A stretch of 64,000 bases of DNA, from contig JAUMIR010000001.1 in assembly GCA_030847615.1 (NCBI GenBank), positions 366,660,687 to 366,724,686 of the forward strand. Reading direction: 5' to 3'. The stretch is from Gambelia wislizenii. Taxonomy: Eukaryota > Chordata > Lepidosauria > Squamata > Crotaphytidae. Below the pieces are notes generated by a model. It was not told where the DNA came from, did not search any database, and was given only the letters and a program-made list of their open reading frames with translations. This document shows, piece after piece, positions 11,401 through 60,755 of this stretch. Position numbers and translations under genes: made by a program. Numbering within the stretch: position 1 is the first letter of the stretch; every line of letters starts with the position of its first letter.

Positions 11401-13449
11401 TACAGTACACTGAAAGGAAATGCACCATTAAAACAACATCCCAGTTAAAAGTAGAGGATAAAACATGAGAACTGAAACTAATTTAAAGCTTGTGCAATAT
11501 ATCAGAGGTCTGAGAAAATAAAAAGATCCTTGCCTAGAACTGAAAGGATTTTTTAGGCAGATACTGTGTAAGTCTCCCCATGTTTTTTCACTGCTGGGGT
11601 ACCACTTCTGCAAAGGGCATTTCACTCAAAGCCAACTTTGCACCCAAAGAAGCATCCCTAATGTTGTTCAAAGGGTCTGAGTGGATGCATGTGGGATGAG
11701 ATAAACCTTCAGGTTCTGTCAATAGTCTCAAGCTATGGTTTGGACTTTTAATTGGGTGTGCAAGTGGCATGAGAGGCTGTGGAAGTGACAGAAACTATGT
11801 AATGGATTTATACCACCACGTCCCAATAAGCAACCTTGCTGACATATCCTACCATATTTTCAAAGGCTTCCCTCTCTACAGTGTATTGTGCTCCAGAGGT
11901 TATTTGTTCACGGATCACATTGGCAAAACTATCTTTGTCAAGGTAGTCATACCTGGCATATCGATCTACTTGGAATTCCAAGCAGCTTTTTTATATGTGT
12001 AGTGACATCAGATTAATCTAGTGAAGATTAATAATGCAGGCATGCTTCAGCTAACAAAGCCTCTGACAACGAAGCTTCCTTTTACAGTCTTTTTATGCCG
12101 GCTCAGCATCCCATTTCCTCCTCATTCTCAATCTAGCAGGAAGGTTTTTTTAGTAGCATTGACATTGGGAGGATGCTGAAGAAGGGCTTATGAAACCCAG
12201 ATTTTGGTGTTTTTGTTTACTTTTGTTCAGTGCAGCAGCATGTCTGCAGTAAACAGTGCAATCAAGCTTGAGCTGGAAAAGAATGGGAATCTACTCTAGC
12301 TGGTGTAATTGTAGCTGTATGTGCCTGCCCACAACAAGCAAGGTAAACAGCAGGTAAAGCAGAGAGAAATGGGGAGGGGACATAATCTTCCTTCATCAGC
12401 TACTCTCAACATGTTAAAAAGCATAGATCTATAAGTTTGGCCACCAAAATGGAAATCATAACAAAAGTGAAAGTTGGTGAAAGAAAAAGTCATCTCTAGA
12501 TACATTTTGGAAGAAGCTTTCAAGCAGTCTGTAGAAGGTTCAAAATGTTTCTATTTACTTAGGTAAAGCTCACCTGAGTTGTTTCATTTCACATGTGTGC
12601 ATTGTTAGTTTTGAATAAAAGTTTGCAGACACATATTGAGCTGCTTTTGGGGGGGGGAGGTTAGTGTAGGAACATATCCCTATTCTTTCCATGTTATTCC
12701 TGCTTCTGGTTCCAAATGTTATTTTAAGGAAATAACGCTCTCCTATGAACACAACTACTTCATTAACTGAGTTATACCTGTACTTTTAGACATACATGTT
12801 GATTTACAATCTGTTACCATGTTTTGATGGTTACATCAACCAATTAACAAATATTTTTTAAAGGAAACCTCCAAAAACCAAATGGGAAAATGGTGTTTCG
12901 TCTTGATGGTTCAAGTGATTATTTAAGTAGATTATTTAAACTTTTACAATAATCAACCTTGTTTCAAACACTTGTAACCAGAGAATTCCTGTGTCCTTCA
13001 GACGTTTTGTTGGAGATTTCTGACACTTAGTCCAACATATATGATACCTTTGCTACACGATTTATCTTTAGTAGAGTAGATAACCTCATTCCAATCATCC
13101 AAACAAGCCAGATTTTGCAAAACCCACTTCTGAAATTTTCCTTAATAAATCTTTAAAAAAATTCACTTCTGGTTGTTTGGAGCATAAAGACTACTCGGTT
13201 TCTTTTATTGATACCTGCTGAGACAAATTCCAAACCCATTCTCTTATTCTGTAGCAACCTACAATACTCTTCCTTATATGCATTTATTGCAGACAAGTGG
13301 TTTCATATTTGGGATTTTATTTGTTCATTCTTTTGGTTCATTTTCCCCTTCCCCTGACAGTTAAAAAAAGTTAGCAGTACCTTTTCTAGATAGTCATCCT
13401 TGTTATCTCAGATATACAGCCTTGGAGATTGTACCTGACATTTCACATT
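8410..13449. other. Intron 1 segment, mostly unrecognised
   Basis: AT-rich intronic DNA. One foldback lies at about 10,693-10,840 (AGTGGGGGACATTTTGC ... GGGAGTTGTGGTCC ... GGAGGGCCAATATTTCCC), related to the 33,928 and 29,216 copies. Poly-G runs occur at 10,310 and 12,649. No exon is supported. Confidence 0.45.
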
Positions 13450-14111
13450 TCACAGAGTCCTGAGGAATGGCTTCAAGTTATGGCAACCTTTTAAATGAGA
13501 GATCGCCAAGAGACCCAGTCATCAACAGCCTTGCTAAGGACTTTTTAAGATTGCTGTGGCTCCCTTGATTGAGTCTATCCACCTATAATGTGATCTACCT
13601 CTTTTCCTACTGCTTTCCACTTTATCAGGCATTATTGGCTGTTCCAATGAGTCATGATGGCTCATTGATGTGTCTTAGTATAACAGCCTCAATTTAATCA
13701 TGTTGTCTTCTAGTGAGAATTCAGGCTTGATTTGCTCTCAGACCCAGTTATTTTCTTTCTGGTAGCCTGTGGTATCCATAGAACTCTCCTGTAGAGCCAT
13801 GTTTCAAATTGGTCTTTCTTTACCTGTCTGTTTTATCTACTGTTCAGCTGTTACACCCATACATGAATGATTTTGACTTTGGTATTTAATGATACATCTT
13901 TGTACAGGTATTTTAGGAACCTATTTTTTTTCATAGCTGCCATTCCAAGTCTTAGTCTTCTTCTATATTCTTAATTACATTCTCCATTTTGAGTGATGAT
14001 TGAGCCAAAGTATAGAAAATATTTAACAATTCTGGTATTTTCATCACCCATTTTAAAATTGTTTAAATCTTCTGTGGTTATTATTTTTGTTTTCTTAATA
14101 TTCAGCTGTAA

Positions 14112-14297
14112 CTGGGGTTGCCAGAATGAAAACTGGAGATGTGTCCTGAACTTTTAATGGTTGTATAGAAGAGAGGATTTTAGTAGGTGGTGCCTGTTAC
14201 CTGATTGTCTGACAAGCAACATCTGATGAAATGTCCTCTTCTACACAACACTTAAAGGTACAGGATCCATCCAGTTTTCATTCTGGTAACCCTAGGT
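14112..14297. mobile_element. Foldback MITE inside the LINE relic
   Basis: GGTTGCCAGAATGAAAACTGG at the left is complementary to CCAGTTTTCATTCTGGTAACC at the right, and internal GAAGAGAGGAT and ATGTCCTCTTC arms also pair imperfectly. Non-coding. Confidence 0.75.
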
Positions 14298-14334
14298 GTA
14301 ACCTTGATTTTGCACTTTCTTAACTTCCCTCAGC

Positions 14335-14450
14335 AGACAGTGGTGGCACTAGTGGGGTGCGGAGAGGCCGAACTGCACCAGGTGACACCATTGGGAAGAG
14401 AGGTGACACCAGCCTTAGTGATGCCACAGTCAGTAGGTGTGATCCTTGCT
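14335..14450 (+). repeat. Dispersed repeat, copy A
   Basis: Contains GTGCGGAGAGGCCGAACTGCACCAGGTGACACCATT and CCTTAGTGATGCCAC in part, closely matching 40,574-40,670 (copy B). The family is not identified. Confidence 0.6.
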
Positions 14451-15210
14451 ATTTTCTACTTATATGGAGTCATCTGCACTTATTAAGTTATTGTTGTCAC
14501 TTCTTCCTCTTATCACCCCTCTTTCCCCTGAATTTAATCCTGCTTTCTGCATGTTGCCTTCTACAAATAAATATAAAAGATAAAATGCAGCCTTGTCTGA
14601 TCCCCTTGCCAATTGAAAACCATCTGCTTGTCCATATCCTGTCCTGATAACGGTTTCTTGTCCAGTGTGTAGGTTATGCATCAGGGCAATTAGATGTTGT
14701 GGCATTCCCATTTCTATTAGAGAGATTCATAGTTGCAATCAAAGGCTATAAAGCACAGGCTGATTTTCCTCTGAAATTATTTGATGTGCTCCATTAACCA
14801 ACTTATGTTTGCAATATGATCTCTATCACTTCTTCCTTTTTTAATCCAACTTCAACATCTAGCATTTCTTGCTCCATATATGGTAAAAGTCTTTGTTGCA
14901 GAATCTGAAGCAACACTTTGCTTGCATGGGAAATTAGTACAAATGATTGCTACAATTCCTGGTGTGTCTTGGGGATCAGAAAATATATCGAACACTTCCA
15001 GCAGATCTTTGTTAGCATTTTGATGGATTCCATCTCTGTGGCTTGAAACAGCTCTCTTGGTGTGCCATTTGTTCTGGTTATTTATTTATCCCAAGTGCTT
15101 TGGAAGCTTTCATTTTCTAAAGTTGTAGGTGTAGGTTTCTTGTCAAAGGGTTCTGCTTTGAAGGACTCTGTAACTCTCTTTAAATTATAGCTAGCAGTCC
15201 TTTCTAATTA

Positions 15211-15969
15211 TGCCCCTTATTGTAGGATTTAACACACAATGGAGTTATGCTGAATTGTATTTTCAGGCTTAAACATCACAGATTTGTAAGCCACATTTCC
15301 TTAATTCTTATGCAAAAAAACAAACGCACAGCAAAATGCAAAACCTTTCCCCAACTCATCCTCCAAATACTGGTTTCCTACATCCTTCTCCAGTAAAGAG
15401 GGAATTCTGTTCATCTTTTAGACTAGTATACTCATGCCCTCATATTTGAAATTAGCCATTGTTTGTGTTAAGGAAATAGCTGAATAAGAATTAAAAGGAT
15501 TTTTTAAAAGACCCAATGCTGATGTGCAATTTCACCTAAGCAAATTCCCAAATAACAGAACCAGAGAGAGGTTTATTGCACTACTCTGTGTTAACTCTAC
15601 TACTGGTAATTACTCTTGGCAGCACTGAGTGTTTCAAAAGGACTTACTGTAGTTTACATGTTTAAAATCCAAACACATTAAGAACAGAGGGAAACTTCAA
15701 AAGGTGTTATGTAACCATTTATTTAGCGAAGCATTCCTTTAGACTGCTGTATGTAATATTTTTCAATGCAAGCATTCATCAGAAACAATGTATCACTGAA
15801 AATGATTCTGTTTAAAGTACGATTGTCTTGATATTTATTGATTTGTATTCATTATTACTGGGTATATTATTATTGTATATTTTTATTGCGAGATGGAGAA
15901 ACATTTTGTGAATGTATTTGTTATATTTTATTTTATTTTATTTTATTTTAAATTGTGCCACAAAGCTTC
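15211..15969. other. Intron 1 segment with an ATTTT microsatellite
   Basis: AT-rich, no gene. A (TTTTA)n run of about five copies lies at 15,926-15,951. Otherwise unrecognised. Confidence 0.45.
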
Positions 15970-16728
15970 TGATGTTTAGGAACAGAATTCAGAAAGACCT
16001 TGATAAACTAGAAAATTGAGCAGGAATTAAAAAAATGAAATTCAATAGACACAAATGAAAAATTCTTCATTTAGACCACAAAACCAAATCCACAGGTATA
16101 GGATGGGGATACATGGCTCAGCAGTACTACATGTGAAAAGGATCTTGGGTTTATTGTTGATCCTAAGTAGAATATGAGGCAGCAGTGTGATGCTGAAGCA
16201 AAGAAGGTGAATGCTACTTTAGCCTGCATTAATAGAAGCACAGTTTCCAACTTGAGGGAAGTAATAATTCCACTATGTTCTGTACTGGTCAGGCCTCATC
16301 TGGAGTACTGCGTCCAGTTCTGGGCACCCAATTTTAAAAGCACATAGACAAGTTGGAGCAGGTTCAGAGAAGGGCAGCAAATAAGAGGTATGGAGAACAA
16401 AACATAGAAGGAAAGTTTGAAGAAGCTGGCCTTATTCAGCTTGATAAAGAAAAGGGGGGGGGTTTGACACGATTGTACCAGGTCAAATGGTTTTAAGTTA
16501 CAAGAGGGTAGAGATTTCAGTTGAACACTAGAAGGAACTTCTTGAAGGTAAGAGCGATTCAGCAAGGGAACACATTACCTAAAGGGGGTGGGCTTTCCTT
16601 CACTGGATGTCTTCAAAAAGAGTCTGGACAGCTACCTGATGGGGATGCTTTAGCTGGATCCTGCATTGAGTAGGATGGACTTGATGACCCATGAGGCCAC
16701 TTCCAACTCTATGGTTCTATTATGTGAT
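15970..16728 (+). mobile_element. CR1 LINE 3' fragment
   Basis: Contains the conserved C-terminal RT region and 3' UTR of amniote CR1: GGCAGCAGTGTGATGCTGAAGC, GTCAGGCCTCATCTGGAGTACTG, GTTCTGGGCACC, and the ending CTTCCAACTCTATGGTTCTAT. It has several internal deletions and stops. It is more decayed than the copy at 58,930. Confidence 0.85.
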
Positions 16729-17394
16729 TTATGAAACAAGACAAAAAATATTAAATATGGTGAAAAGTATCTCCCTGTGGTAACAGAGGTCCAGTAGAAC
16801 TAGGATGTGAGGGATTAAATTAGTATGCCCTAAAAGCTGTGCAAACTAACATTATGGTTTGGACATGGAAGCATAAACCAGAAAAGACCCCATTAAGTTC
16901 CCATTTATTTAGATAATGGGAGAATGAGTATAAACACACGTGTACAACTTATAGATGCAACGTGTAGGTTTCTCAACCTTTTAGGATAGTTTTTCCAGCC
17001 TTCTGGTAGGTTAGGTATAATAGTTTATTGAATTAAATTTAGAGGTACTAAAATTGGATACTGGTTAGAAGGAGGCACTAGTATTATTTTTACAAGTTAC
17101 ACTAGCATCCCTGGCACACAGTATGGGAATACTGTACCTGTATATGCCTTAAAATGGATTGCTACATCTAGATTGCTAGCCCCAACATTTGTTTGTTCTA
17201 TTTTGAGCTTTTAAAGCACTGTAATTTCTTCACTAAAGACTGGAATATTGAAAAATATTCAGGAATATACATTTGTGAAGTCTAAAAGTAATGTTCTTTA
17301 ATTTTAAATGGTTTCTACATAATCCCTACACAGTGAGAAGTTCATGTAGAGACTCTATAAATGCCTGCCTGAGAACTGAGATCTTTTCAGGGGG
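16729..17394. other. Intron 1 segment, nothing recognised
   Basis: AT-rich DNA between two LINE fragments without a credible gene or repeat. Confidence 0.4.
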
Positions 17395-17800
17395 TCATCT
17401 TCTGAATCCCACTAGTTGGGGAAGTACATTGTGAGATGGCCTCCTCTGCAATGGCACCCCAGTTGTGGAATTCTCTCCCCCTGGAGGCCCAGTTGGTGCC
17501 AACGTTGGGATGAGTTTGGCACCAGGTCAAAAACTAGCTTTTTATTAAAGCCTTTGGGCATAACTTATTTTATCTGGGCTGTAAATGTCCTATGGTTACA
17601 TTATTTAAAATTGTTTTAACAGGTTTTAAATCATTTGGTTTTTGATGGATATTCTAGTCAATGTGTTTTTAATATTTTGTTTATTGTTATTTGTTATTGT
17701 TTTTTTTTTTGGTTTTAAATTGATTTTATTGTAGGGTGCCCTGAGATCTTCGCATATAAAGTAGAATATAAATATTTAATTAAATAAATAAATAAGATTT
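17395..17800 (+). mobile_element. L2-type LINE 3' end
   Basis: Includes a broken frame encoding the L2 ORF2 tail (matching AVVEFSPPGGPVG-like remnants from CCAGTTGTGGAATTCTCTCC) and then a T-rich 3' UTR ending TAAATATTTAATTAAATAAAT. It ends about 170 bp before coding exon 1. Confidence 0.6.
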
Positions 17801-17976
17801 TTAAGAACTACTTCTTTCCTGACAAAGGTTTGCCAGAAGTAATAAATAATAATAAATAAATAAATCTTACTTAGTGCAAAGAAGAATACTACAGTATTTC
17901 GCATGCGATATGAGCAGTGTTGTTCTGAATCTACTACTAACACTATATACATTCTCTTTCTTTTATGTTTAGGTAG

Positions 17977-55879
<37,903 letters not shown>

Positions 55880-56525
55880 CTGCTGACATGGCTAAAGGAA
55901 CAATAGAAATAATTATATCTTACTTTCAGTCAACAATTGCCAGCTGAATCCATACAGAGTTTGATGTGTTCTTACTCACTAATACTCTTCACTCAAGAGT
56001 GAAGAACATTTCATGTGTATAATGTTTATGTACATGAACCTTGAAGAATAGATGATTTTCATCTATTAAGATTTATTCTCTACCCAGGACTATGGAATTA
56101 GGATTTTATATTAAATTTTCTTGCTTATACTTACATCATATTCCAAATCAGACTACAGCCAAGCAAAGGGCACCAAGAAATACTGGGATGAATTTTCAAG
56201 TCACAGAAAAAAAATGAAGGCATTACTGAATATTTCAGATATCTAAAATATTATAATGATCATCATTTCAAAAATCCTTTACAAGCTGAACAATTCTGTT
56301 TCTCATATAAAGCCCTGAATTTTGAAACCTTTGTAAATATTACGTTTGGAATTGTGTTTCATGCACAAGTTGGAGATTCATCTTCTTTAGCTTTTCCCTT
56401 CCTGCCTCACTGACTGTAAATACAAACTGTTCATGCTGCAAGTCTAACTATATTATCTGAATTGGATTATGTACAAAAGCAAAGCTTTGTTTGTTCAATA
56501 TTAAAGCAAGTAAATCTATTGTTTC
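55880..56525 (+). other. ZNF143: ZNF143 3' untranslated region
   Basis: AT-rich sequence without an open frame follows the stop codon. It ends shortly after an ATTAAA hexamer at 56,500-56,505, which is followed by T- and GT-rich sequence. The exact cleavage site cannot be read. Confidence 0.7.
56500..56505 (+). terminator. Probable polyadenylation signal (ATTAAA)
   Basis: The common variant hexamer ATTAAA lies 621 nt after the ZNF143 stop and is followed within 40 nt by TTGTTTCTGCCTCTTTTG, a plausible downstream element. Confidence 0.65.
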
Positions 56526-56865
56526 TGCCTCTTTTGCCTATCATCATCCTATATATCAATATCATCACCATTTATTTATTTCAGTTCGTAAATCTATCAA
56601 AAGAAGAACTCAAACATAAGAGAAAATAGACAAAATATCAGAAAAATATAACAATTATAATTGACTTTTATCATATATCAATAGTAGTCTGTGTTCTCCA
56701 AGTAGTCTCCATTTTCTGGTCATTGTATAGCCAAATGGACCAACCATACCCAAAAAGAAGTATCAGAAGTCTTGGGGAAATATAAACATTGGCAGAAGTA
56801 CAAACCTTAGATTCCTTGCTCCATTGCCTAATGAGCACTAAGTACTATGTCATTGGACATGGAAT

Positions 56866-56936
56866 GTGTGTGTTTGTGCTTTCAAGTCGCCTATTAATTT
56901 ATGGCAATCCCATGAATTTCATGGATACTGACTGAT
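56866..56936 (-). repeat. 5S-derived SINE fragment
   Basis: GTGCTTTCAAGTCGCCTATTAA and GGCAATCCCATGAATTTCATG match the non-5S part of the SINE at 57,703. Confidence 0.6.
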
Positions 56937-57702
56937 TATTAGAAGACGAATTGAAATGGGCTGTCCTGGCAGAGACATGGCTGGTGCCTGACCTGCAATG
57001 TTCTATACTGCAACTTTTTGTTGCAGTGCCACTTAATCTGTTTTTCCTTGAAGTTAATCTTTGAAAATTATAATAAAGTATGTCATTCTACTAACACAAG
57101 ACTTCTACTGCTTCTACTATATATTCGCACAAGTGTCTTATTAAGTAGCTTGATTCTACTTGTGTATGGTCACTGTTGCAATGCATTGTGTAATTCATTA
57201 TACCAGTGGTGGCAGTCCAACAATATCTGAAGGAGTGCATGGTTGCCCTACATTACACCCTCATAGGTGTTGTGTGAACTGTGCTTGTTCTGCTACTAAT
57301 TGTACAACTGCTAGCACAACATTAATGCTGGCAGTTTTTCTGCTAGGCTGCTGCTAGTTATATACCCCAATAAGAGTATGTGTTGACTTAGATTGAATGA
57401 CACTCTGTGAAGTAGGTTCCCCCCTTTTTTACAGTTATATACTGCCAGTTTAGTTTAAATGTCCTTTATCATAAGCTTTAATCCATGCTGTAAATAAGAT
57501 GTGATAACTATGGTTATATAACACATTATGCAAACACTGGTTTATGGGACAGGATATGCAAAGGTGCAAAGCCTTCCACCTCCTACTCTTCTTTTTATGA
57601 GATACGTACCGTAGGTTTTTAATAACTTAAACATTAACAACAAGGAGTTGTGACACATTCAAGGCTAACAAATGTATTATGACATGAGCTTTAGTGGAGC
57701 AG
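56937..57702. other. Intergenic DNA downstream of ZNF143
   Basis: No gene. Small open frames at 57,018-57,357 show no domain and look like chance. Confidence 0.4.
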
Positions 57703-57912
57703 AATGTGTGTATGCCTTCAAGTCACCTGTCAACCTATGGCGACCCCATGAATTTCATATGGTTTTCTTAGGCAGGTAATATCCAGAGGTGGTTTTGCCA
57801 GTTCCTTCCTCTGAAATATACCCAACAGCACCTGTTATTTGTTGGCAGTCTCCCATACAAGTACTAACTAGGGCTGAACCTGCTTAGCTTCCAAGATCTG
57901 ACAGGATCTTCA
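57703..57912 (-). repeat. SINE with 5S rRNA-derived head (5S-Sauria-like)
   Basis: On the minus strand it starts with GATCTTGGAAGCTAAGCAGG and TACTTGTATGGGAGAC, matching the internal promoter region of 5S rRNA, then continues into the CATATGAAATTCATGGGGTCGCC / GACTTGAAGGCATAC body. It is a retroposed SINE, not a 5S gene. Confidence 0.8.
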
Positions 57913-58929
57913 ACCTTTAGGGTTTTTACCCTTCATCAAATTCACCTAGAGTTGGCAGGTGTGTGTGTATAAATAATGTGGGGGGAAGGAAGTACGATTT
58001 CATTCTACTTGTGTAAGGCACTGATCCTTAATCCCCCTCCCTGACTGCCGTTCCCTTTTCTTTATGTGTTATATCTTACTAGATTGTAAGCCTACGGGCA
58101 TGGAACAGTCAAATTAACAATTGTTGCTTTAGATTAAAAAAAACTGTTAGTACTGAGATCAGAAGTTAATTAATTCAAGAACAACTGCCAGCGATAATTA
58201 TTGTAAAGTTTAGATGTATTTATAACAATTACTGTGACAGTTTACAAAATATTGATAAACATTATGACATTGTTATTAACACTTTGTGAATTGTCACAAT
58301 AATTATTTTATATAAATTTCAACATAGTGTAACAACATTTTTTTTCTTGTATTTCATTTCCCTCTAAACTCACTGTTCACATTTTCCTTTATCTAAACAT
58401 TTGCTTTCATATATACACTCCTACTTGCCAATCAAGGATGACATGCCTCAAGTCTGATGGGTAGGACTTTGATCCACAAAAACATATGCCATAATAAATT
58501 TTGTTAAGCTTTTAGATGCTACAAAACTCACTCTTATTGCTGCTAACAGATTAAGAATACTACTCTTTTGGAAACAGACTTCAGTGAGATATCACAAACT
58601 ATTGGCACAGATGCAGAATAATGACAATTGCATTAATTATGGAGGGAAATATCTTATTTGGTATTTGGTCTTTTTGCACAGAATTATGTAGGCCTTTTTG
58701 TTTCATAAAAGCAAAGAAAGCCACTGTAAATATATCCTACTAAAATATTAGTATAATAAGGCTACAGACTTTTTCAGAAAGCGGTGGAGAACCAGATGGC
58801 TTTGCTATGCAGATTAGAACTATGATTGCATTTTTATGCAATAGCACATACCCACTACTGTAAAACTATCCCAAGTAACACATTAGGGAGTTATTAGTTA
58901 CTCTGTAATTTATCAGATAAATTCTTTTA
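57913..58929. other. Intergenic DNA, nothing recognised
   Basis: AT-rich with inverted-looking AT tracts near 58,190-58,330; no gene. Confidence 0.4.
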
Positions 58930-59565
58930 AAAAACATGAGTCAGCAGTGTGATGCAGCAGCTAAAAAAGCCAATGCGATTCTAGGCTGCATTAATACGAG
59001 TATAGTGTCTAGATCAATGGAAGTAATAGTGCCACTGTATTCTGCTTTAGTCAGGCCTCACCTAGAATACTGTGTCCAGTTCTTGGCATCACAATTCAGG
59101 AAGGATATTAAGAAGCTGGAACATGTCCAAAGGCAACCAGGATGGTGGGAGGTCTGGAAGCTATGTCCTATGAGGAGCGGCTTAGGGAGTTGGGCATGTT
59201 TAGCCTGGAGAAGAAAAGGTTGAGGAGGGGACATGATAGCCTTGTTTAAATATTTGAAGGGATGTCATACTGAGGATGGAGCAAGCTTGTTTTCTGCTGC
59301 TCCAGAGACTAGGACACAGAGCAATGGGTTCAAACTACAGGAAAAGAGATTCCACCTAAACAGTAGGAAGAACTTCCTGACATAAAGAGTTGTTCAGAAG
59401 TGGAATACACTGCCTGTTAGTGTGGTGGAGTCTCCTCCTTTGGAGGTTTTTAAACAGAGGATGGATGGCCTGCTGTCTGGAATTATTTGATTGTGTATTC
59501 CTGCATGGCAGGGGATTGGATTGGATGGCCCTTGAGGTCTCTTCCAACTCTATGATTCTATGGAA
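58930..59565 (+). mobile_element. CR1 LINE 3' end
   Basis: The frame from 58,936 encodes [39 protein letters not shown] and KLEHVQRQ, the conserved end of the CR1 RT ORF. A 3' UTR follows with GGATTGGATTGGATGGCCCTTGAGG and ends TCTATGATTCTATG, the CR1 8-bp terminal repeat. 5' truncated. Confidence 0.92.
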
Positions 59566-59767
59566 AATAAGTTAATTTTTTTAAGGTTTGGCATCCGAGT
59601 GGTTCCATAAGCCCAAATGCGGCCCTCGGCTTTCAGTGCAGTTGCCCAAACTTGCTGTTAAATTAAGCCCATATATGTATGATGCACATCGAAATACTTT
59701 GTAAAAAGGAGAAATGGCTTTGATGCTTCTCATTGTCATAAAACCATGTTTCATTCCCATCTGTTAA

Positions 59768-59882
59768 GGTTGGGGTAGACAACCTGCTATTGGATTGTGA
59801 TTCCCATTAGCTCTCAGTAGCATGGCCATTGGATGGTGCTCATGAGAGTCATAGTCCAAAAAGTATAGAAGCCACTGGATCC
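59768..59882. mobile_element. Decayed foldback MITE
   Basis: TTGGGGTAGACAACCTGCTATTGG with the GATTGTGATTCCCATTAGC centre resembles the 33,928 family; the right arm is poorly kept. Confidence 0.45.
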
Positions 59883-60061
59883 CATGTTGTCATGTGCCTT
59901 CAAGTCATTTCCAACTCGTGGTGACTCTAAGGCAAATCTATCATGATGTTTTCTTGTCAAGATTTATTCAGAGGATGTTTGCCATTGTCATCTTGTAAGG
60001 CTGAGAGAATGGGTTTCCATGGCTGAGCAGGGATTCAGACCATAGTCTCCAGAGTCTTCAG

Positions 60062-60716
60062 GCTCATCCAGATGATCAAAATACTCCTAATAGAATTCAC
60101 AGAGAATATGATGTGTCCAAACATGATCTGAATGAGATTCACAGTATTCATAAGGCAGGGTGCTACCAACTCCACAAACCACACAGTAGGGAGCCCTGGT
60201 GGCGCAGTGGTTAAATGCTAGTACTGCAGCCACAATGTTGCAAGTTCGATCCCAAGAACTCCAAGGTTCCCTCAGCCTTTCAGCCTTTCGTAAGTAGGTA
60301 AAATTAATACCTGGATTGTGGGGGCAATTAGCTAACACACACTGGAAACCGCTTAGTTCCTAGCGTGCTATAAAGTAGTATAGGTGTGTAAAATGCTGTT
60401 GCTTAACAATTTGTTAGCCACTCTGAGAGCATTTGTGGCTGAAGAGAGGGGTATAAATACCTAAATAAATAAAATAAATACAAATAAAAGGATTTGCGGT
60501 TTCCCCCGAAGTTTCCCGGAAAATGTGCATAGATGCGCATTTTCACATGTGTGGCCATCCAAATTTGCATCACTACACATTTTTGCTCTATTGCCCTTTA
60601 TCGGAGTGCCCCATTCTAATAGATGCGAATGGGGGGGGGATGTAGACAAAATGGCGTTTCTGCAAGTGGGTGAAAATGTGCACCTACTCACAGTATACCA
60701 TTGCATCTAGATGAGA
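60062..60716. mobile_element. DNA-transposon-like insertion in the SINE, itself carrying a SINE
   Basis: Left end AGGCTCATCCAGATG and right end CATCTAGATGAGACCT are inverted with one gap and one or two differences. It contains ACATGTGTGGCCATCC and GATGCGAATGGGGG near the right. The target duplication cannot be fixed because the flanking copies have diverged. Inside lies the Sauria SINE. Confidence 0.6.
60189..60484 (+). repeat. Sauria-type tRNA-derived SINE
   Basis: Starts GGGAGCCCTGGTGGCGCAGTGG (tRNA-like A box), then GTTCGATCCCAAG (B box), a body with GGGGGCAATTAGCTAAC, and an end GGGGTATAAATACCTAAATAAAT similar to BovB 3' tails. This family is restricted to squamates (family knowledge). 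Confidence 0.9.
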
Positions 60717-60755
60717 CCTTAGTCCCACAATCAAACCACTACACCACACTGGCTC

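Larger units (their letters stand above)
13450..15210 (-). mobile_element. Decayed RTE/BovB-like LINE, two segments
   Basis: Reading the minus strand, 15,210 to 14,560 and then 14,110 to 13,450 give broken reverse-transcriptase-like frames. Recognisable pieces are QILQQRLLPYMEQEMLDVE, then HLIALMHNLHTGQETVIRTG, then further downstream KYFLYFGSIITQNGE and WIPWTARKKI, in BovB order. Multiple stops and frameshifts show it is dead. It is interrupted by a foldback MITE (14,112-14,297) and another repeat (14,335-14,450). Confidence 0.65.
59886..60755 (-). repeat. MIR/CORE-like SINE split by nested insertions
   Basis: 59,886-60,061 holds the body (TGCCTTCAAGTCATTTCC ... GGTTTCCATGGCTGAGCAGGG ... 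CTCCAGAGTC) and 60,717-60,755 the tRNA-like end (TAGTCCCACAATCAAACCAC, ACACTGGCTC). The intervening 655 bp were inserted later. Confidence 0.8.

Noticed and set aside
57850..57908. 5S rRNA gene on the minus strand
   Set aside because: Only part of the 5S sequence is present and it is fused to a SINE body with repeat copies nearby.
60189..60260. tRNA gene
   Set aside because: A- and B-box-like motifs are present, but the fold is incomplete and the sequence continues as a Sauria SINE.
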